A stretch of 64,000 nt of DNA from Campylobacter sp. 19-13652 (GCF_019702925.1 NZ_AP024713.1:1116001-1180000); one strand, 5' to 3'; counted from the stretch's first letter, positions 19,135 through 27,903 are shown. The notes: generated by a model from the letters alone, not told the origin. A program made the numbers and translations.

Positions 19135-19817
19135 TAATGCTCTTCTTTTACGTATTTATAGCCACTTACTATGGCGTCCATTGCGCCGTTGCGCCCCTTA
19201 ACAGCGTTAAATACCGCCATATAAACATGCACCACGACAAAAAACATAATAATCCACATGCATACCCTATGCACCGTACGGACGTTTGCTAGTCCGCCCA
19301 TATACGCCTCCACAGCTCGCATAGGCTCATAAATAAGCCCACCAAGCCCCTCATGATAGACATGAACGTATAGCACAAGCCCTGTAAGGCAAATTAGCGC
19401 AAGCACAACGTAAAAGAAAAAATACGATGCAAACTGCAAAGGATTATAAACACCCTTTAAATGTGGGTGCTTGCCCATAAACAGATAGTATTTTATCTGC
19501 TTTATCCAGACAAATGGATTTAAAAAATCAACTATACTTATCCACTCTTTGCGGCTTAATTTATCAAAGAAAAATAGATAAAATTTATACGCAAAGCAAG
19601 CTATTAGCACAAAACCTATAATCTGGTGCCACATACGTATTTTTGCCTGCAAAAATAGCGTCGGCGTACTTGAGACTTCAGGTTGCGCAAAGACATAGGA
19701 TAGGTAGTACCCACTAAGGACTAAAAGCGCAATAGCCACCGCACGTATCCAGTGAGTTAGCCTAAGCCCTATGGAAAATTCATACTCGCTAATGCGATCT
19801 GGCTTATGATTTGCCAT
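19134..19817 (-). CDS. hydC: hydrogenase cytochrome b subunit HydC
   Basis: HydC anchors the periplasmic hydrogenase to the inner membrane and passes electrons from hydrogen to menaquinone. The 227-residue protein has about four to five hydrophobic segments, starting with LTHWIRAVAIALLVLSGYYL. Histidines suited to binding two b hemes are seen at LTHW, MWHQII, HVYHE and VHRVCMWIIMFFVVVH. It follows hydB after 10 bp with a strong RBS (AAGGAGG). Its length is typical for the family. Confidence 0.95.
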   Translation of the reverse strand: MANHKPDRISEYEFSIGLRLTHWIRAVAIALLVLSGYYLSYVFAQPEVSSTPTLFLQAKIRMWHQIIGFVLIACFAYKFYLFFFDKLSRKEWISIVDFLNPFVWIKQIKYYLFMGKHPHLKGVYNPLQFASYFFFYVVLALICLTGLVLYVHVYHEGLGGLIYEPMRAVEAYMGGLANVRTVHRVCMWIIMFFVVVHVYMAVFNAVKGRNGAMDAIVSGYKYVKEEH

Positions 19818-19827
19818 TACTTCCTCC

Positions 19828-21549
19828 TTAAACTAAGCTTGCGTCTAGCTTATACTCGCCGAGCTTTGCACCCTTTGCGTCCATTACGTGTACAGCACAG
19901 GCGATACAAGGGTCATATGAGTGTATCTTTCTAATTATCTCAAGCGGCTTTGTAACATCTGAAAGCTTAGTGCCTATTAAGCAAGCCTCATATGCACCCA
20001 TCTGCCCAATTGCGTCTTTTGGACTGGCATTCCACGTACTTGGCACGACGGCTTGCCAGTTTGAGATGACACCATCTTTTATGCGGCACCAGTGGCTTAG
20101 CGCACCACGAGGCACATGCCCCATATAATAGCCCTTATACTCTTTGTCGTTATCGATTTCGTATTTAGCGCATGTTTCTTGGTCTACTTTTAAATTCTCA
20201 ACCAGCGCATTAAAAGCTAGCATGGTATTATCAGCTACTATTTTTGCCTCTAGCATACGAGCAGCGGTTCTACCAAGGGTTGAAAATACAGCGCTTAGCG
20301 GTAGTCCTGTGCGAGATAAAAACTCATCCACAACAGGCACGACATATTTATTACCTAGCGCATAATTTACCACGATATTTGCAAGTGGCCCAACCTGCAA
20401 AGGCTTGCCACCATAGCGTGGGGCTTTTATCCACGTGTATTTGCCTGATGTATTTAGCACCTTTGTATGCACCATCTCGCCGTCGCTTCCTATACTCTCG
20501 CCGTCAACTAGCCCTGTGTAGTGTGGGTTTGTCTTGCCATCATATGGCTTTAACGGCTCATCATCAGCATACCACGCATGAGTTGCCTCTTCGGTTATTA
20601 ATTCAGCATCAACTGGCAATACTTTGCTTATATCGCCGTCCATTATGATGCCGCTATCAAAAAGCCACTCGTTTTTGCCGATTTGAAACTCTTTGAAGGT
20701 ATATAAATTTGAAACGCCTATATCGCCTAAAACGCTAGGCTCATCTTTATACATAGCAGCTGCCATTAATACATCTGGATAGTATGCGCGGTTTACAAAC
20801 TCCCTAATCTCAGCAAGCTTGCTCATATACTCCCCTAAGCGGCTTGGATCAAGCAAATCCATAACGCAGGTAACTCCGCCAACTGTAAGGCTTTGAGGAT
20901 GAGGCTGCTTTGCGCCAAAAATAGCCATAAGCTGCGCAGCTATACGCTGTATGCGCAAGCACTCAAGATAGTGGCTTAGTACGATTAAGTTCTGCTCAGG
21001 GGTAAATTTATAGCTAGAGTGTCCCCAGTAAGCATTTGCAAATGGTCCCAGATTTCCCTTAGCAGCAAACTCAGCAACCTTTGCTTGCACCTCTTTTAGC
21101 TTATCCTCGCCAGCCACTAAAGGATAATCACACCACTTAAACGCCTCCTCGCTCGCCTTTTTTGGGTCTGCTTTTAAAGCGCTTGTAATATCCGCCCAAT
21201 CAAGCCCATGAAGCTGGTAAAAATGCACGATGTGATCGTGTAAAAATAGAGCAGAGTTCATAAGCGTACGGGTTAAATTTGCATTTAGTGGAGGCTTTAT
21301 GCCTAAAGCATTTTCTACGGCTATTATGCCCGCTTTATAATGCGAAAATGTACACACGCCACACACACGCTGGGTGAAAAATCCAGCGTCTCTTGGATCG
21401 CGATTTTTTACCACTTGCTCTATTCCACGCCATAAAGTCGAAGCGCTATACGCCTCTTGCACGACGTTATTATCGTCAACTACCACCTCTATGCGCAAAT
21501 GCCCCTCTATTCTAGTTATGGGGTCTATTACTATCCTTTTGCCACTCAT
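19828..21549 (-). CDS. hydB: [NiFe]-hydrogenase large subunit HydB
   Basis: HydB carries the Ni-Fe centre where hydrogen is split. The 573-residue protein has the N-terminal metal motif RVCGVCTFSH (Cys63, Cys66) and the C-terminal motif DPCIACAVH (Cys548, Cys551, His554). The 19 residues after His554 are the tail expected to be removed by HydD. With the Tat-targeted small subunit it is carried folded to the periplasm. It starts 3 bp after hydA, with its RBS (AGGAG) inside the hydA end. This is a membrane-bound uptake (group 1) hydrogenase. Confidence 0.98.
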   Translation of the reverse strand: MSGKRIVIDPITRIEGHLRIEVVVDDNNVVQEAYSASTLWRGIEQVVKNRDPRDAGFFTQRVCGVCTFSHYKAGIIAVENALGIKPPLNANLTRTLMNSALFLHDHIVHFYQLHGLDWADITSALKADPKKASEEAFKWCDYPLVAGEDKLKEVQAKVAEFAAKGNLGPFANAYWGHSSYKFTPEQNLIVLSHYLECLRIQRIAAQLMAIFGAKQPHPQSLTVGGVTCVMDLLDPSRLGEYMSKLAEIREFVNRAYYPDVLMAAAMYKDEPSVLGDIGVSNLYTFKEFQIGKNEWLFDSGIIMDGDISKVLPVDAELITEEATHAWYADDEPLKPYDGKTNPHYTGLVDGESIGSDGEMVHTKVLNTSGKYTWIKAPRYGGKPLQVGPLANIVVNYALGNKYVVPVVDEFLSRTGLPLSAVFSTLGRTAARMLEAKIVADNTMLAFNALVENLKVDQETCAKYEIDNDKEYKGYYMGHVPRGALSHWCRIKDGVISNWQAVVPSTWNASPKDAIGQMGAYEACLIGTKLSDVTKPLEIIRKIHSYDPCIACAVHVMDAKGAKLGEYKLDASLV

Positions 21550-21552
21550 TTA

Positions 21553-22704
21553 CTACTCCTCGTTTTTTCTAGTAGACGCTATGGCTGCGTGCGCTGCTAT
21601 GCCTATACCAGTAAGCGCTAGCACGCCTATACCCACCTTATCACTCACGCTATCAGCCCCAAGCCCTAGCACTGTATCATATAATCTATCAGCCATAGGC
21701 TCCTCAAATGGTCCCATCGTATCCCAAAAATCAGGCTCAGAACAGCCTATGCAGCCGTGTCCTGCTTGTACTGGCCAGCTAGTGTGCTGATTAAATCGCT
21801 CTCTGGAGCAGTTATTAAAGGTATATGGACCTTTACAGCCTACTTTGTAAAGACAATACCCCTGCTTTGCTCCCTCATCGCCAAAATGCTGGACAAACTC
21901 CCCAGCGTCAAATCGCCCACGACGCTCGCATAGATCATGAATTCGCAAGCCATAAGCCCATTTTGGACGGTTAAATATATCAAGCGCAGGAAGCGTGCCA
22001 AATAGCAAGAAATTTAAAACATTACCGACTATATTTTTCTCACTTGGTGGACACCCTGGGACGTTTATGACTGGCTTTGATGTGATTTTAGAAAGTCCAA
22101 CTGAATTTGATGGATTTGGCGCAGCCGCTTGGATACCGCCAAAGCTAGAACAGGTGCCTATGGCAAAGATTGCTGCGGCATTTTCGCTCGCTTTTACAGC
22201 GTGGGTTTTGCCACTAGTGCCATGAGGTCCAACCGTGAGGTAGTATTCGCTCTCACCAGTTGGTATACCGCCTTCAACCAGCAAAATATACCTGCCCTTA
22301 TACTCCTCTATAGCATGCTCTAGGTTATGCTCGGCCTGCCAGCCAGCCGCTGCCATAATAGTCTCGTGATACTCAAGGCTAATATAATCAAAAATAAGGC
22401 TATCAATGCTAGGGGCGTCCGTGCGCAGCAAGCTCTCGCTACACCCTGTACACTCAGCCATGTGAAGCCATATCACAGGTAGCCTATCTGCTAGCTCAGC
22501 CGCACGAGCCACCATAGGCGTCATAGACGCAGGTAGCGCCATAAAAGCAGTCATCGCCCCAGCCCATTTCATAAAGTCCCTACGACTAAACCCATGCTCA
22601 CTAAGAGTCTGCATAATGCCACTTTTGCCACTTTTTAACGTAGAGAGTTTAGAAAGCTCGTCTAGTCTTTTACTGGCTAGTTCTAGCGCATTTTGTATAG
22701 CCAT
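21553..22704 (-). CDS. hydA: [NiFe]-hydrogenase small subunit HydA (Tat substrate)
   Basis: HydA holds the iron-sulfur chain that carries electrons from the Ni-Fe site to cytochrome b. The N terminus has the twin-arginine signal SRRDFMKW (Arg41-42), followed by a hydrophobic stretch ending near ARAAE. Cluster ligands begin with ECTGCSESLL, and later CPPSEKN and CIGCSEPDFWD match the family. A C-terminal hydrophobic helix (GIGVLALTGIGIAAHAAIA) is the membrane anchor. I place the start at ATG 22704, six bases after AAAGGAG. A GTG at 22731 would precede that RBS. First gene of the operon, 383 residues. Confidence 0.96.
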   Translation of the reverse strand: MAIQNALELASKRLDELSKLSTLKSGKSGIMQTLSEHGFSRRDFMKWAGAMTAFMALPASMTPMVARAAELADRLPVIWLHMAECTGCSESLLRTDAPSIDSLIFDYISLEYHETIMAAAGWQAEHNLEHAIEEYKGRYILLVEGGIPTGESEYYLTVGPHGTSGKTHAVKASENAAAIFAIGTCSSFGGIQAAAPNPSNSVGLSKITSKPVINVPGCPPSEKNIVGNVLNFLLFGTLPALDIFNRPKWAYGLRIHDLCERRGRFDAGEFVQHFGDEGAKQGYCLYKVGCKGPYTFNNCSRERFNQHTSWPVQAGHGCIGCSEPDFWDTMGPFEEPMADRLYDTVLGLGADSVSDKVGIGVLALTGIGIAAHAAIASTRKNEE

Positions 22705-22933
22705 ACTATACTCCTTTTTTTGAGTTTTCACACCTTATTTCTTAAATTTAGCAGAAATAAAATATTTAACTTCATAATATAATAATTTAATTTAATGTTT
22801 TCTTAATGATAGTATGAAAATGCAAAATATAAAATATGATGTTTCATATTGAAAAAACGTGGTTTTATGATAATTTTTCACGCTTTTTCAAATTTAAAGA
22901 TAAGGTAAATGCTTGCTTAAATTTAATCCCATA
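22705..22933 (-). promoter_or_regulatory. hyd operon promoter region with 18-bp palindrome
   Basis: The AT-rich interval upstream of hydA holds a perfect dyad at 22833-22850 (AATATGA, four bases, TCATATT), about 130 bp before the hydA start. Several TATAAT-like hexamers lie nearer the gene on the minus strand. The dyad does not match the NikR operators known to me from E. coli (GTATGA-N16-TCATAC) or H. pylori, so the binding protein is unknown. The presence of a promoter here is inferred from the long co-directional operon that follows. Confidence 0.5.
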
Positions 22934-23137
22934 TTAGCCCCCACCAACAAAATGCACCACCTCAAAATTCTCTCCGTCTTTGACAATCTCATCATTCCAT
23001 GTAGAACGAGGCAGCACCTCTTTTTCACGCTCAATCGCAACCAATTCTGGCGTAAAACCCAAAAACGTAAGTAGATAAGTCACACTAATCCCCTCTTTTA
23101 CCTCGACTTCGTCGCCATTTACTGTTATTTTTATCAC
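22934..23137 (-). CDS. thiS: sulfur carrier protein ThiS
   Basis: ThiS is the ubiquitin-fold sulfur carrier for thiazole formation; its C-terminal Gly-Gly is adenylated by ThiF and then thiocarboxylated. The 67-residue protein has the beta-grasp pattern and ends FVGGG. The start is GTG at 23137, eight bases after AGGG. It stands alone between the hydrogenase operon and metI, 19 kb from thiG and thiH, although the genes are usually adjacent. No thiF is present in the window. Confidence 0.92.
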   Translation of the reverse strand: MIKITVNGDEVEVKEGISVTYLLTFLGFTPELVAIEREKEVLPRSTWNDEIVKDGENFEVVHFVGGG

Positions 23138-23266
23138 GATATTTCCCTATTAAAAATTTTGAATCTAAAATTAGCCATTATACCTAAATTTAAAGTAAAC
23201 AAAAAATATCAGGCGCATTTAAATTTATAAAAGCTATAATTAAGCCTTTTTAAAAGGGGCGATATT
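23138..23266 (+). promoter_or_regulatory. likely promoter of metI-metQ-metQ
   Basis: On the plus strand, GCTATAAT at 23233-23240 gives a consensus -10 box about 27 bp before the metI ATG, with a T-rich upstream region as usual for Campylobacter sigma-70 promoters. RBS GGGGCG precedes the ATG. The promoter call is by motif and gene order only, and no methionine-responsive element is evident. Confidence 0.45.
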
Positions 23267-23929
23267 ATGGTAGAAAATATTTTTAATAAATTTATCCAGC
23301 ATTTTCCACAGGCGATACTTGAGACATTTTACATGGCGATAGTCTCTACAACAGTGGCCTTTATCATAGGGCTTGGGCTTGCTGTGGTGCTTTTTATGAC
23401 TTCAAAAAACGGCTTAAAACCGCACCCAAAAATTTATCAAATCCTAGACATAGCCACAAACACCCTAAGAAGCTTTCCTTTTATCATTTTAATAGTGGCA
23501 ATTGACCCATTTACTAGGCTAATAGCTGGCTCAAGCATCGGCACAACCGCTATCATCGTCCCCCTAACCATAGGCACTGCGCCATTTTTAGCGCGCCTTA
23601 TTGAAGCTAGCTTTAACGAGGTCGATAAAGGGCTAATCGAGGCCGCTAGAAGCTATGGGGCTACGGATTTGCAGATAGTTTTTAGAGTTGTTTTTATTGA
23701 AGCGTTGCCTAGCATTGTCTCAAATTTAACCCTAACCTTAATCGTAGTCGTTGGCTTTAGCGCGATGGCTGGAGTTGTAGGCGGTGGCGGTGTGGGCGCT
23801 GTAGCGATAAACCGCGGATACAACGGCTTTGATGATGAGATACTCTACATTGCTGTTGTTGTGCTTCTTATCATAGTTCAAATTTTTCAAAGTGGCGGCA
23901 ATTTCTTATACAAGCTTACCAAAAAATAA
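23267..23929 (+). CDS. metI: methionine ABC transporter permease MetI
   Basis: MetI is the inner-membrane channel of the methionine uptake system. The 220-residue protein has about five hydrophobic helices and the cytoplasmic EAA loop that docks on MetN (EAARSYGATDLQIVFRV, about residue 125). It is followed 10 bp later by the first metQ. Its ATPase partner metN is 13 kb upstream beyond the hydrogenase operon. This is best explained by insertion or rearrangement within an ancestral metN-metI-metQ operon. Confidence 0.95.
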   Translation: MVENIFNKFIQHFPQAILETFYMAIVSTTVAFIIGLGLAVVLFMTSKNGLKPHPKIYQILDIATNTLRSFPFIILIVAIDPFTRLIAGSSIGTTAIIVPLTIGTAPFLARLIEASFNEVDKGLIEAARSYGATDLQIVFRVVFIEALPSIVSNLTLTLIVVVGFSAMAGVVGGGGVGAVAINRGYNGFDDEILYIAVVVLLIIVQIFQSGGNFLYKLTKK

Positions 23930-23939
23930 AGGAGAAAAT

Positions 23940-24710
23940 ATGAAACTCACTCACATTGCCCTTGCTGGGCTACTTGCCATTAGCGCAAATGCTCTTGAAA
24001 AGTTAAAAGTAGGTGCTACGCCAGTACCACACGCAGAAATTCTAGAGCTCATAAAGCCTGATTTGACCGAGGCTGGATATGAACTTGAGATATTTGTATT
24101 TAACGATGGAATTTTGCCAAATAAAAAGACAGATGAAGGCGAGCTTGACGCAAATTACTTTCAGCACCTTCAGTACCTTAATGAGTTTAACAAACAAAAA
24201 GGCACACATCTAGTCCCTACAGTAGGCGTACATCTGGAGCCTATGGGGCTATATAGCAAAAAGATTAAGAGCGTTTCGGAGTTTAAAAAGGGCGATAAAA
24301 TCACAATTCCAAATGATCCAACAAACGAAACTCGCTCATTGCTACTTTTGCAAAAAGCTGGCTTAATCAAGCTAAACGACAACCCACTAGCCAAAATCCA
24401 AGACATAGTAGAAAATCCTCTAAGCCTGCAAATATTGGAGCTTGAGCCAGCTCAGCTACCACGTACGCTTCGTGATACGACAGCCAGTGTGATTAATACA
24501 AACCATGCGCTAAATGCAAAACTAAATCCGGAAAATGACACCATATATATGGAAAAAGTAGAAAACAACCCGTATGTAAACTATGTCGTAGTGCGTGATG
24601 GAAGCCAGGATAAGCCAAAAATAAAAGCGCTTGATAAGGCTATCACTAGCGAAAAAGTGAAAAATTTCATCAAGCAAAAATATCAAAACGTAGTAATCCC
24701 AAACTTTTAA
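23940..24710 (+). CDS. metQ: methionine-binding protein MetQ, copy 1
   Basis: A periplasmic substrate-binding protein of the NlpA/MetQ family, 256 residues from the ATG at 23940 (RBS AAAGGAG). An upstream in-frame extension overlaps metI and is not real. The signal peptide is MKLTHIALAGLLAISANA, with a type I cleavage site and no lipobox Cys, unlike many MetQ lipoproteins. Family motifs include KVGATPVPHAEIL and HLEPMGLYS. It is followed by a paralogue 24 bp downstream that is almost identical in the first 42 residues but clearly different in the middle. It may therefore bind a different ligand or methionine form. Confidence 0.92.
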   Translation: MKLTHIALAGLLAISANALEKLKVGATPVPHAEILELIKPDLTEAGYELEIFVFNDGILPNKKTDEGELDANYFQHLQYLNEFNKQKGTHLVPTVGVHLEPMGLYSKKIKSVSEFKKGDKITIPNDPTNETRSLLLLQKAGLIKLNDNPLAKIQDIVENPLSLQILELEPAQLPRTLRDTTASVINTNHALNAKLNPENDTIYMEKVENNPYVNYVVVRDGSQDKPKIKALDKAITSEKVKNFIKQKYQNVVIPNF

Positions 24711-24734
24711 TACACCAAATTTAAAGGAGAAAAT

Positions 24735-25505
24735 ATGAAACTTACTCACATTGCCCTTGCTGGGCTACTTGCCATTAGCGCAAATGCTCTTGAAAAGTTA
24801 AAAGTAGGTGCTACGCCAGTACCACACGCAGAAATTCTAGAGCTTATAAAGCCTGATTTGGCCGAGGCTGGATATGATCTAGATGTTATCGTTTTTAACG
24901 ATTACATACTACCAAATAAAAACCTAGAAGAGGGGCAGCTTGATGCAAATTACTTTCAGACTGTGCCTTATTTAGATGAATTTAATAAGCTAAAAGGCAC
25001 TCACCTAAAGACAACTGTGGGCGTACATTTAGAGCCTATGGGTATATATAGCAAGAAATTTAAAAGCTTAGACGAGCTAAAGCAAGGCAATAAAATCGCT
25101 ATACCAAACGACCCATCAAACAACACTCGCGCTCTAAAACTACTGCAAAAAGCAGGCGTAATTAAACTAAACGATAATCCGCTAGCAAAGGTAGAGGATA
25201 TAGTGGAAAATCCAAAAAATATCCAGTTTGTTGAGATAGAATCAGCTCAGCTACCTCGCACACTTCGCGATACAGCAGCAAGCGTGATAAATACAAACTA
25301 TGCACTAAACGCTGGATTAAACCCAGTAAGGGATTCTATATTTATAGAAGAAGGTGCAAATAACCCATATGTAAACTACGTCGTGGTTAAAGTAGGCAAT
25401 GAAAATGAGCCAAAAATAAAGGCGCTTGATAAGGCTATCACTAGCGAAAAAGTGAAAAAATTTATAGAGGAAAAATATAAAGGCTCAATACTTCCAGCCT
25501 TTTAA
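24735..25505 (+). CDS. metQ: methionine-binding protein MetQ, copy 2
   Basis: A second MetQ/NlpA-family binding protein, also 256 residues, in tandem after copy 1 with the same RBS and the same signal peptide. The first roughly 42 residues are identical to copy 1, and the DNA there is nearly so. The C-terminal helix (KALDKAITSEKVK) is also the same, while the centre differs at many positions (for example FNDYILPNKNLEEGQ against FNDGILPNKKTDEGE). No lipobox is present. The pattern suggests duplication with later gene conversion at the ends. As I recall, C. jejuni also has several such genes in a row. Confidence 0.92.
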   Translation: MKLTHIALAGLLAISANALEKLKVGATPVPHAEILELIKPDLAEAGYDLDVIVFNDYILPNKNLEEGQLDANYFQTVPYLDEFNKLKGTHLKTTVGVHLEPMGIYSKKFKSLDELKQGNKIAIPNDPSNNTRALKLLQKAGVIKLNDNPLAKVEDIVENPKNIQFVEIESAQLPRTLRDTAASVINTNYALNAGLNPVRDSIFIEEGANNPYVNYVVVKVGNENEPKIKALDKAITSEKVKKFIEEKYKGSILPAF

Positions 25506-25508
25506 AAC

Positions 25509-25530
25509 TTAGGGGAGAAGCCTCCCCTAA
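25509..25530. terminator. hairpin between convergent metQ and anion transporter genes
   Basis: A perfect 9-bp stem (TTAGGGGAG, loop AAGC, CTCCCCTAA) lies between the metQ stop and the end of the minus-strand transporter gene 6 bp away. It could stop transcription from both sides, although no strong T run follows. Confidence 0.6.
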
Positions 25531-25535
25531 CCTTA

Positions 25536-27008
25536 CTAAAACGCAAAATCTTTTGCCACAAAAAGTACCCACGGAAGCCCAACTACTAGATAAATAATCA
25601 TATAAATCGTACCAAATATAGCCCCAAGCCTCCAAAAATCACTCGTCGGTATATATCCGCTTGCAAACCAAAGTGGACTATGTCCTGTACCATAAGGCGT
25701 AAGCACGCCCATAAAGCCCATAGGAAGCAGAATAAGCAGAGTAATAACTGAAGCATCATATCCAGAAATACCGCTTGCAATGGCTATAAACACACCAAGA
25801 AGTGCAGTGACGTGAGCTGTGCCAGATGCAAAGAAATAGTGAATATAATAAAAGATTAAAATAAGCCCTACAATAGCATATAAAGGCTCTATGCTGCCAA
25901 GTGCGCCAGAGAAAACCCCTCCTAGATATTTTAAAAATCCAGTATTATTTAACCCACCTGCTAATGTTACAAGAGTACCAAACCAGACTAAAACATTCCA
26001 TGCTGGCTTATTTGACAAAATATCATCCCATTTGAGTATGCCTGTAAGTATCATAGCTATTATTACCATTATGGCTGTTGTTGTTGCATTTACTCCAAAC
26101 TGCTTTGCGCCAACCCAAAGCACCAAGCCACCAAGAGAAATAAGTCCCATAGCTATCTCTTTTTTGGTTATTCCGCCTAATTTACTAAGCTCACTTGCGG
26201 CCCAAGTAGCCACATCTTCAGCCTTTTTTATTTCAGGCGGATAAATTTTATAAGCCAAATAAGGGGTAAGTAAAAATGTAATAACACTAACTGGCAAAAG
26301 CGCAATAAACCATCCACCCCAGCTAGGAGCATGTACACCAGATTGAGCTGCTACGTTTACAGCTAGGGCGTTTGGAGCTTGCCCTGTTAAAAATATTGAA
26401 CTAGACACGCAGGTAGTAGCAAGCGCAGTCCATGCTAGATATGCACCTATTTTGCGAGTACTAGGGTCATTTGGCTTTGAACCAAACATTTCAGGTATAC
26501 TTGAGATAATAGGATATAGCGTGCCACCGCTTCTTGCGGCGTTACTAGGGATAAACGGAGCCAAAATACCATCTACGATAGCAATAGCATATCCAAGTCC
26601 TAAGGTGGTCTTACCAAGACGGCTAACCAAAATAAGCGCTATACGTTTACCAAGCCCACTTTTTGAGTAGCCTATACCTATCATAAATGCGGCAAAAATA
26701 AGCCAAATTATGGTATTAGAAAATCCTTCAAGCCCCCATTTTATCGCTGCCGCTGACGTTATTTTGGCATCAAGCGCACCACTTCCTTTTGGACCCACCT
26801 TGCAAAGCACGGCCACAACTATACCCATAAGTCCAATAAGAGCTGCCGGAATAGGCTCTAAAATAAGCCCCACTATAACGCCCATAAATATTGAAAAGTA
26901 AAGCCACTGATTTGGAGTTATCCCATCAGGTAAGCCAACCACAAACTGCAAACCATACACAATAAGCCCTATGATAATGGGCAACACACATTTAAATGTA
27001 TGAGACAT
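25536..27008 (-). CDS. DASS-family anion (dicarboxylate) transporter
   Basis: A 490-residue integral membrane protein with about 12 hydrophobic segments. It belongs to the divalent anion:sodium symporter family (SLC13/CitT/YflS type). Supporting motifs are the N-terminal LYFSIFMGVIVGLILEPIP and IPSNAARSGGTLYPI (about 155), a hallmark anion/sodium-binding loop of the 2-oxoglutarate/malate and citrate/tartrate translocators. A second SGTAHVTALLG loop lies in the C-terminal repeat. Substrate cannot be told from sequence; succinate, malate, 2-oxoglutarate or tartrate are all possible. It stands alone, convergent with metQ. Confidence 0.85.
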   Translation of the reverse strand: MSHTFKCVLPIIIGLIVYGLQFVVGLPDGITPNQWLYFSIFMGVIVGLILEPIPAALIGLMGIVVAVLCKVGPKGSGALDAKITSAAAIKWGLEGFSNTIIWLIFAAFMIGIGYSKSGLGKRIALILVSRLGKTTLGLGYAIAIVDGILAPFIPSNAARSGGTLYPIISSIPEMFGSKPNDPSTRKIGAYLAWTALATTCVSSSIFLTGQAPNALAVNVAAQSGVHAPSWGGWFIALLPVSVITFLLTPYLAYKIYPPEIKKAEDVATWAASELSKLGGITKKEIAMGLISLGGLVLWVGAKQFGVNATTTAIMVIIAMILTGILKWDDILSNKPAWNVLVWFGTLVTLAGGLNNTGFLKYLGGVFSGALGSIEPLYAIVGLILIFYYIHYFFASGTAHVTALLGVFIAIASGISGYDASVITLLILLPMGFMGVLTPYGTGHSPLWFASGYIPTSDFWRLGAIFGTIYMIIYLVVGLPWVLFVAKDFAF

Positions 27009-27903
27009 TTAAAAATCCTTTAGTTTTAAATAATTTCAGTAATAATTATATTTAAACATTTTTTAAAACTTACTAAAATAAGGCGATATTGTCATAATTA
27101 AACTAATTTTATAAATTTATATTTTTACGCTAAGTTTTATTTAATAAAATGGCACTTCCACGTCTCCACTCTTTTTAAAAAATTCAATATTTCATCAAAA
27201 TCTCAAATTTGCAGAGCTCATACTTAACCTATTTTATTAAATTTATTTAAGTTACCATATGTATTTATCTCTTTTTACTTAGCTGAATTATTTTGTTATG
27301 CCTTATTTAAATCAAATACAGTATGTCTATCATTAAAAAGCACCCAGTTTTACAACGCTTATTTTACTAAAATTAAAAAACTCTCCAAATTTATTAAATA
27401 AGCTTGACTTACACTTAGCAATCACAGCAAGTCTGCGCCCTAAGAACACTATATAAGATTTTTAGGCTTATATAAAAGTTTCTTGATACAGGCAATGGCT
27501 TTAAAGTAAAGATAAAAAATTTAAAACAACTCTTTTAAAAAATTATTATTTTTAATTACAAATTTAAGCCACTTTATACCAAATTCACACAAGTAGCTTT
27601 TAGTGATAATAACATTATAAAATAATGGTATCAACAATATTTCTAGCACATATAAAAACTAAGCATAAAATCCAGAAAATCCCCTTTAAAGCCCATAGCT
27701 TTTCGTGGCTTGTATCGCAAACAATATGCTCTCCTACACCCAGTCTAGGCAAAAAATCAAAACTTCGCACTATACGCTCGAGTAATTAAAAGCCACCCAT
27801 ACATGACGCAGGGCTTACTTTTGAAATTTGAAAAACAATGCCATTGTTTAAAAGAGCGTAATTTTTAGTATGGATATTTAAGATAGATTAAATGAATTTA
27901 AAA
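27009..27903. other. gene-free interval with an old MITE-like copy
   Basis: No intact gene is seen in about 900 bases. A minus-strand reading near 27145-27215 gives a short coding-like tail (DFDEILNFLKRVETWKC) that could be a gene remnant. From 27528 to 27858 lies a diverged relative of the MITE at 1042-1360, described separately. Between 27060 and 27500 the DNA is AT-rich with no clear signal. Confidence 0.45.
27528..27858. mobile_element. decayed MITE-like element (about 331 bp)
   Basis: The left end (CTCTTTTAAAAAATTATT, then TTAATTACAAATTTAAGCCAC) matches the inverted right end of the intact copies. The right end (CAATGCCATTGTTTAAAAGAGC) mirrors their left end. The length agrees with 319-322 bp. 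The interior is strongly diverged and the flanks no longer match, so this is probably an old insertion. Confidence 0.5.

Noticed and set aside
22812-22849. GTATGA...TCATAT as a NikR operator upstream of hydA
   Set aside because: The half-sites are 26 bases apart, not 16 as in the E. coli NikR operator, and the second is imperfect. The local 18-bp palindrome is a better defined signal.
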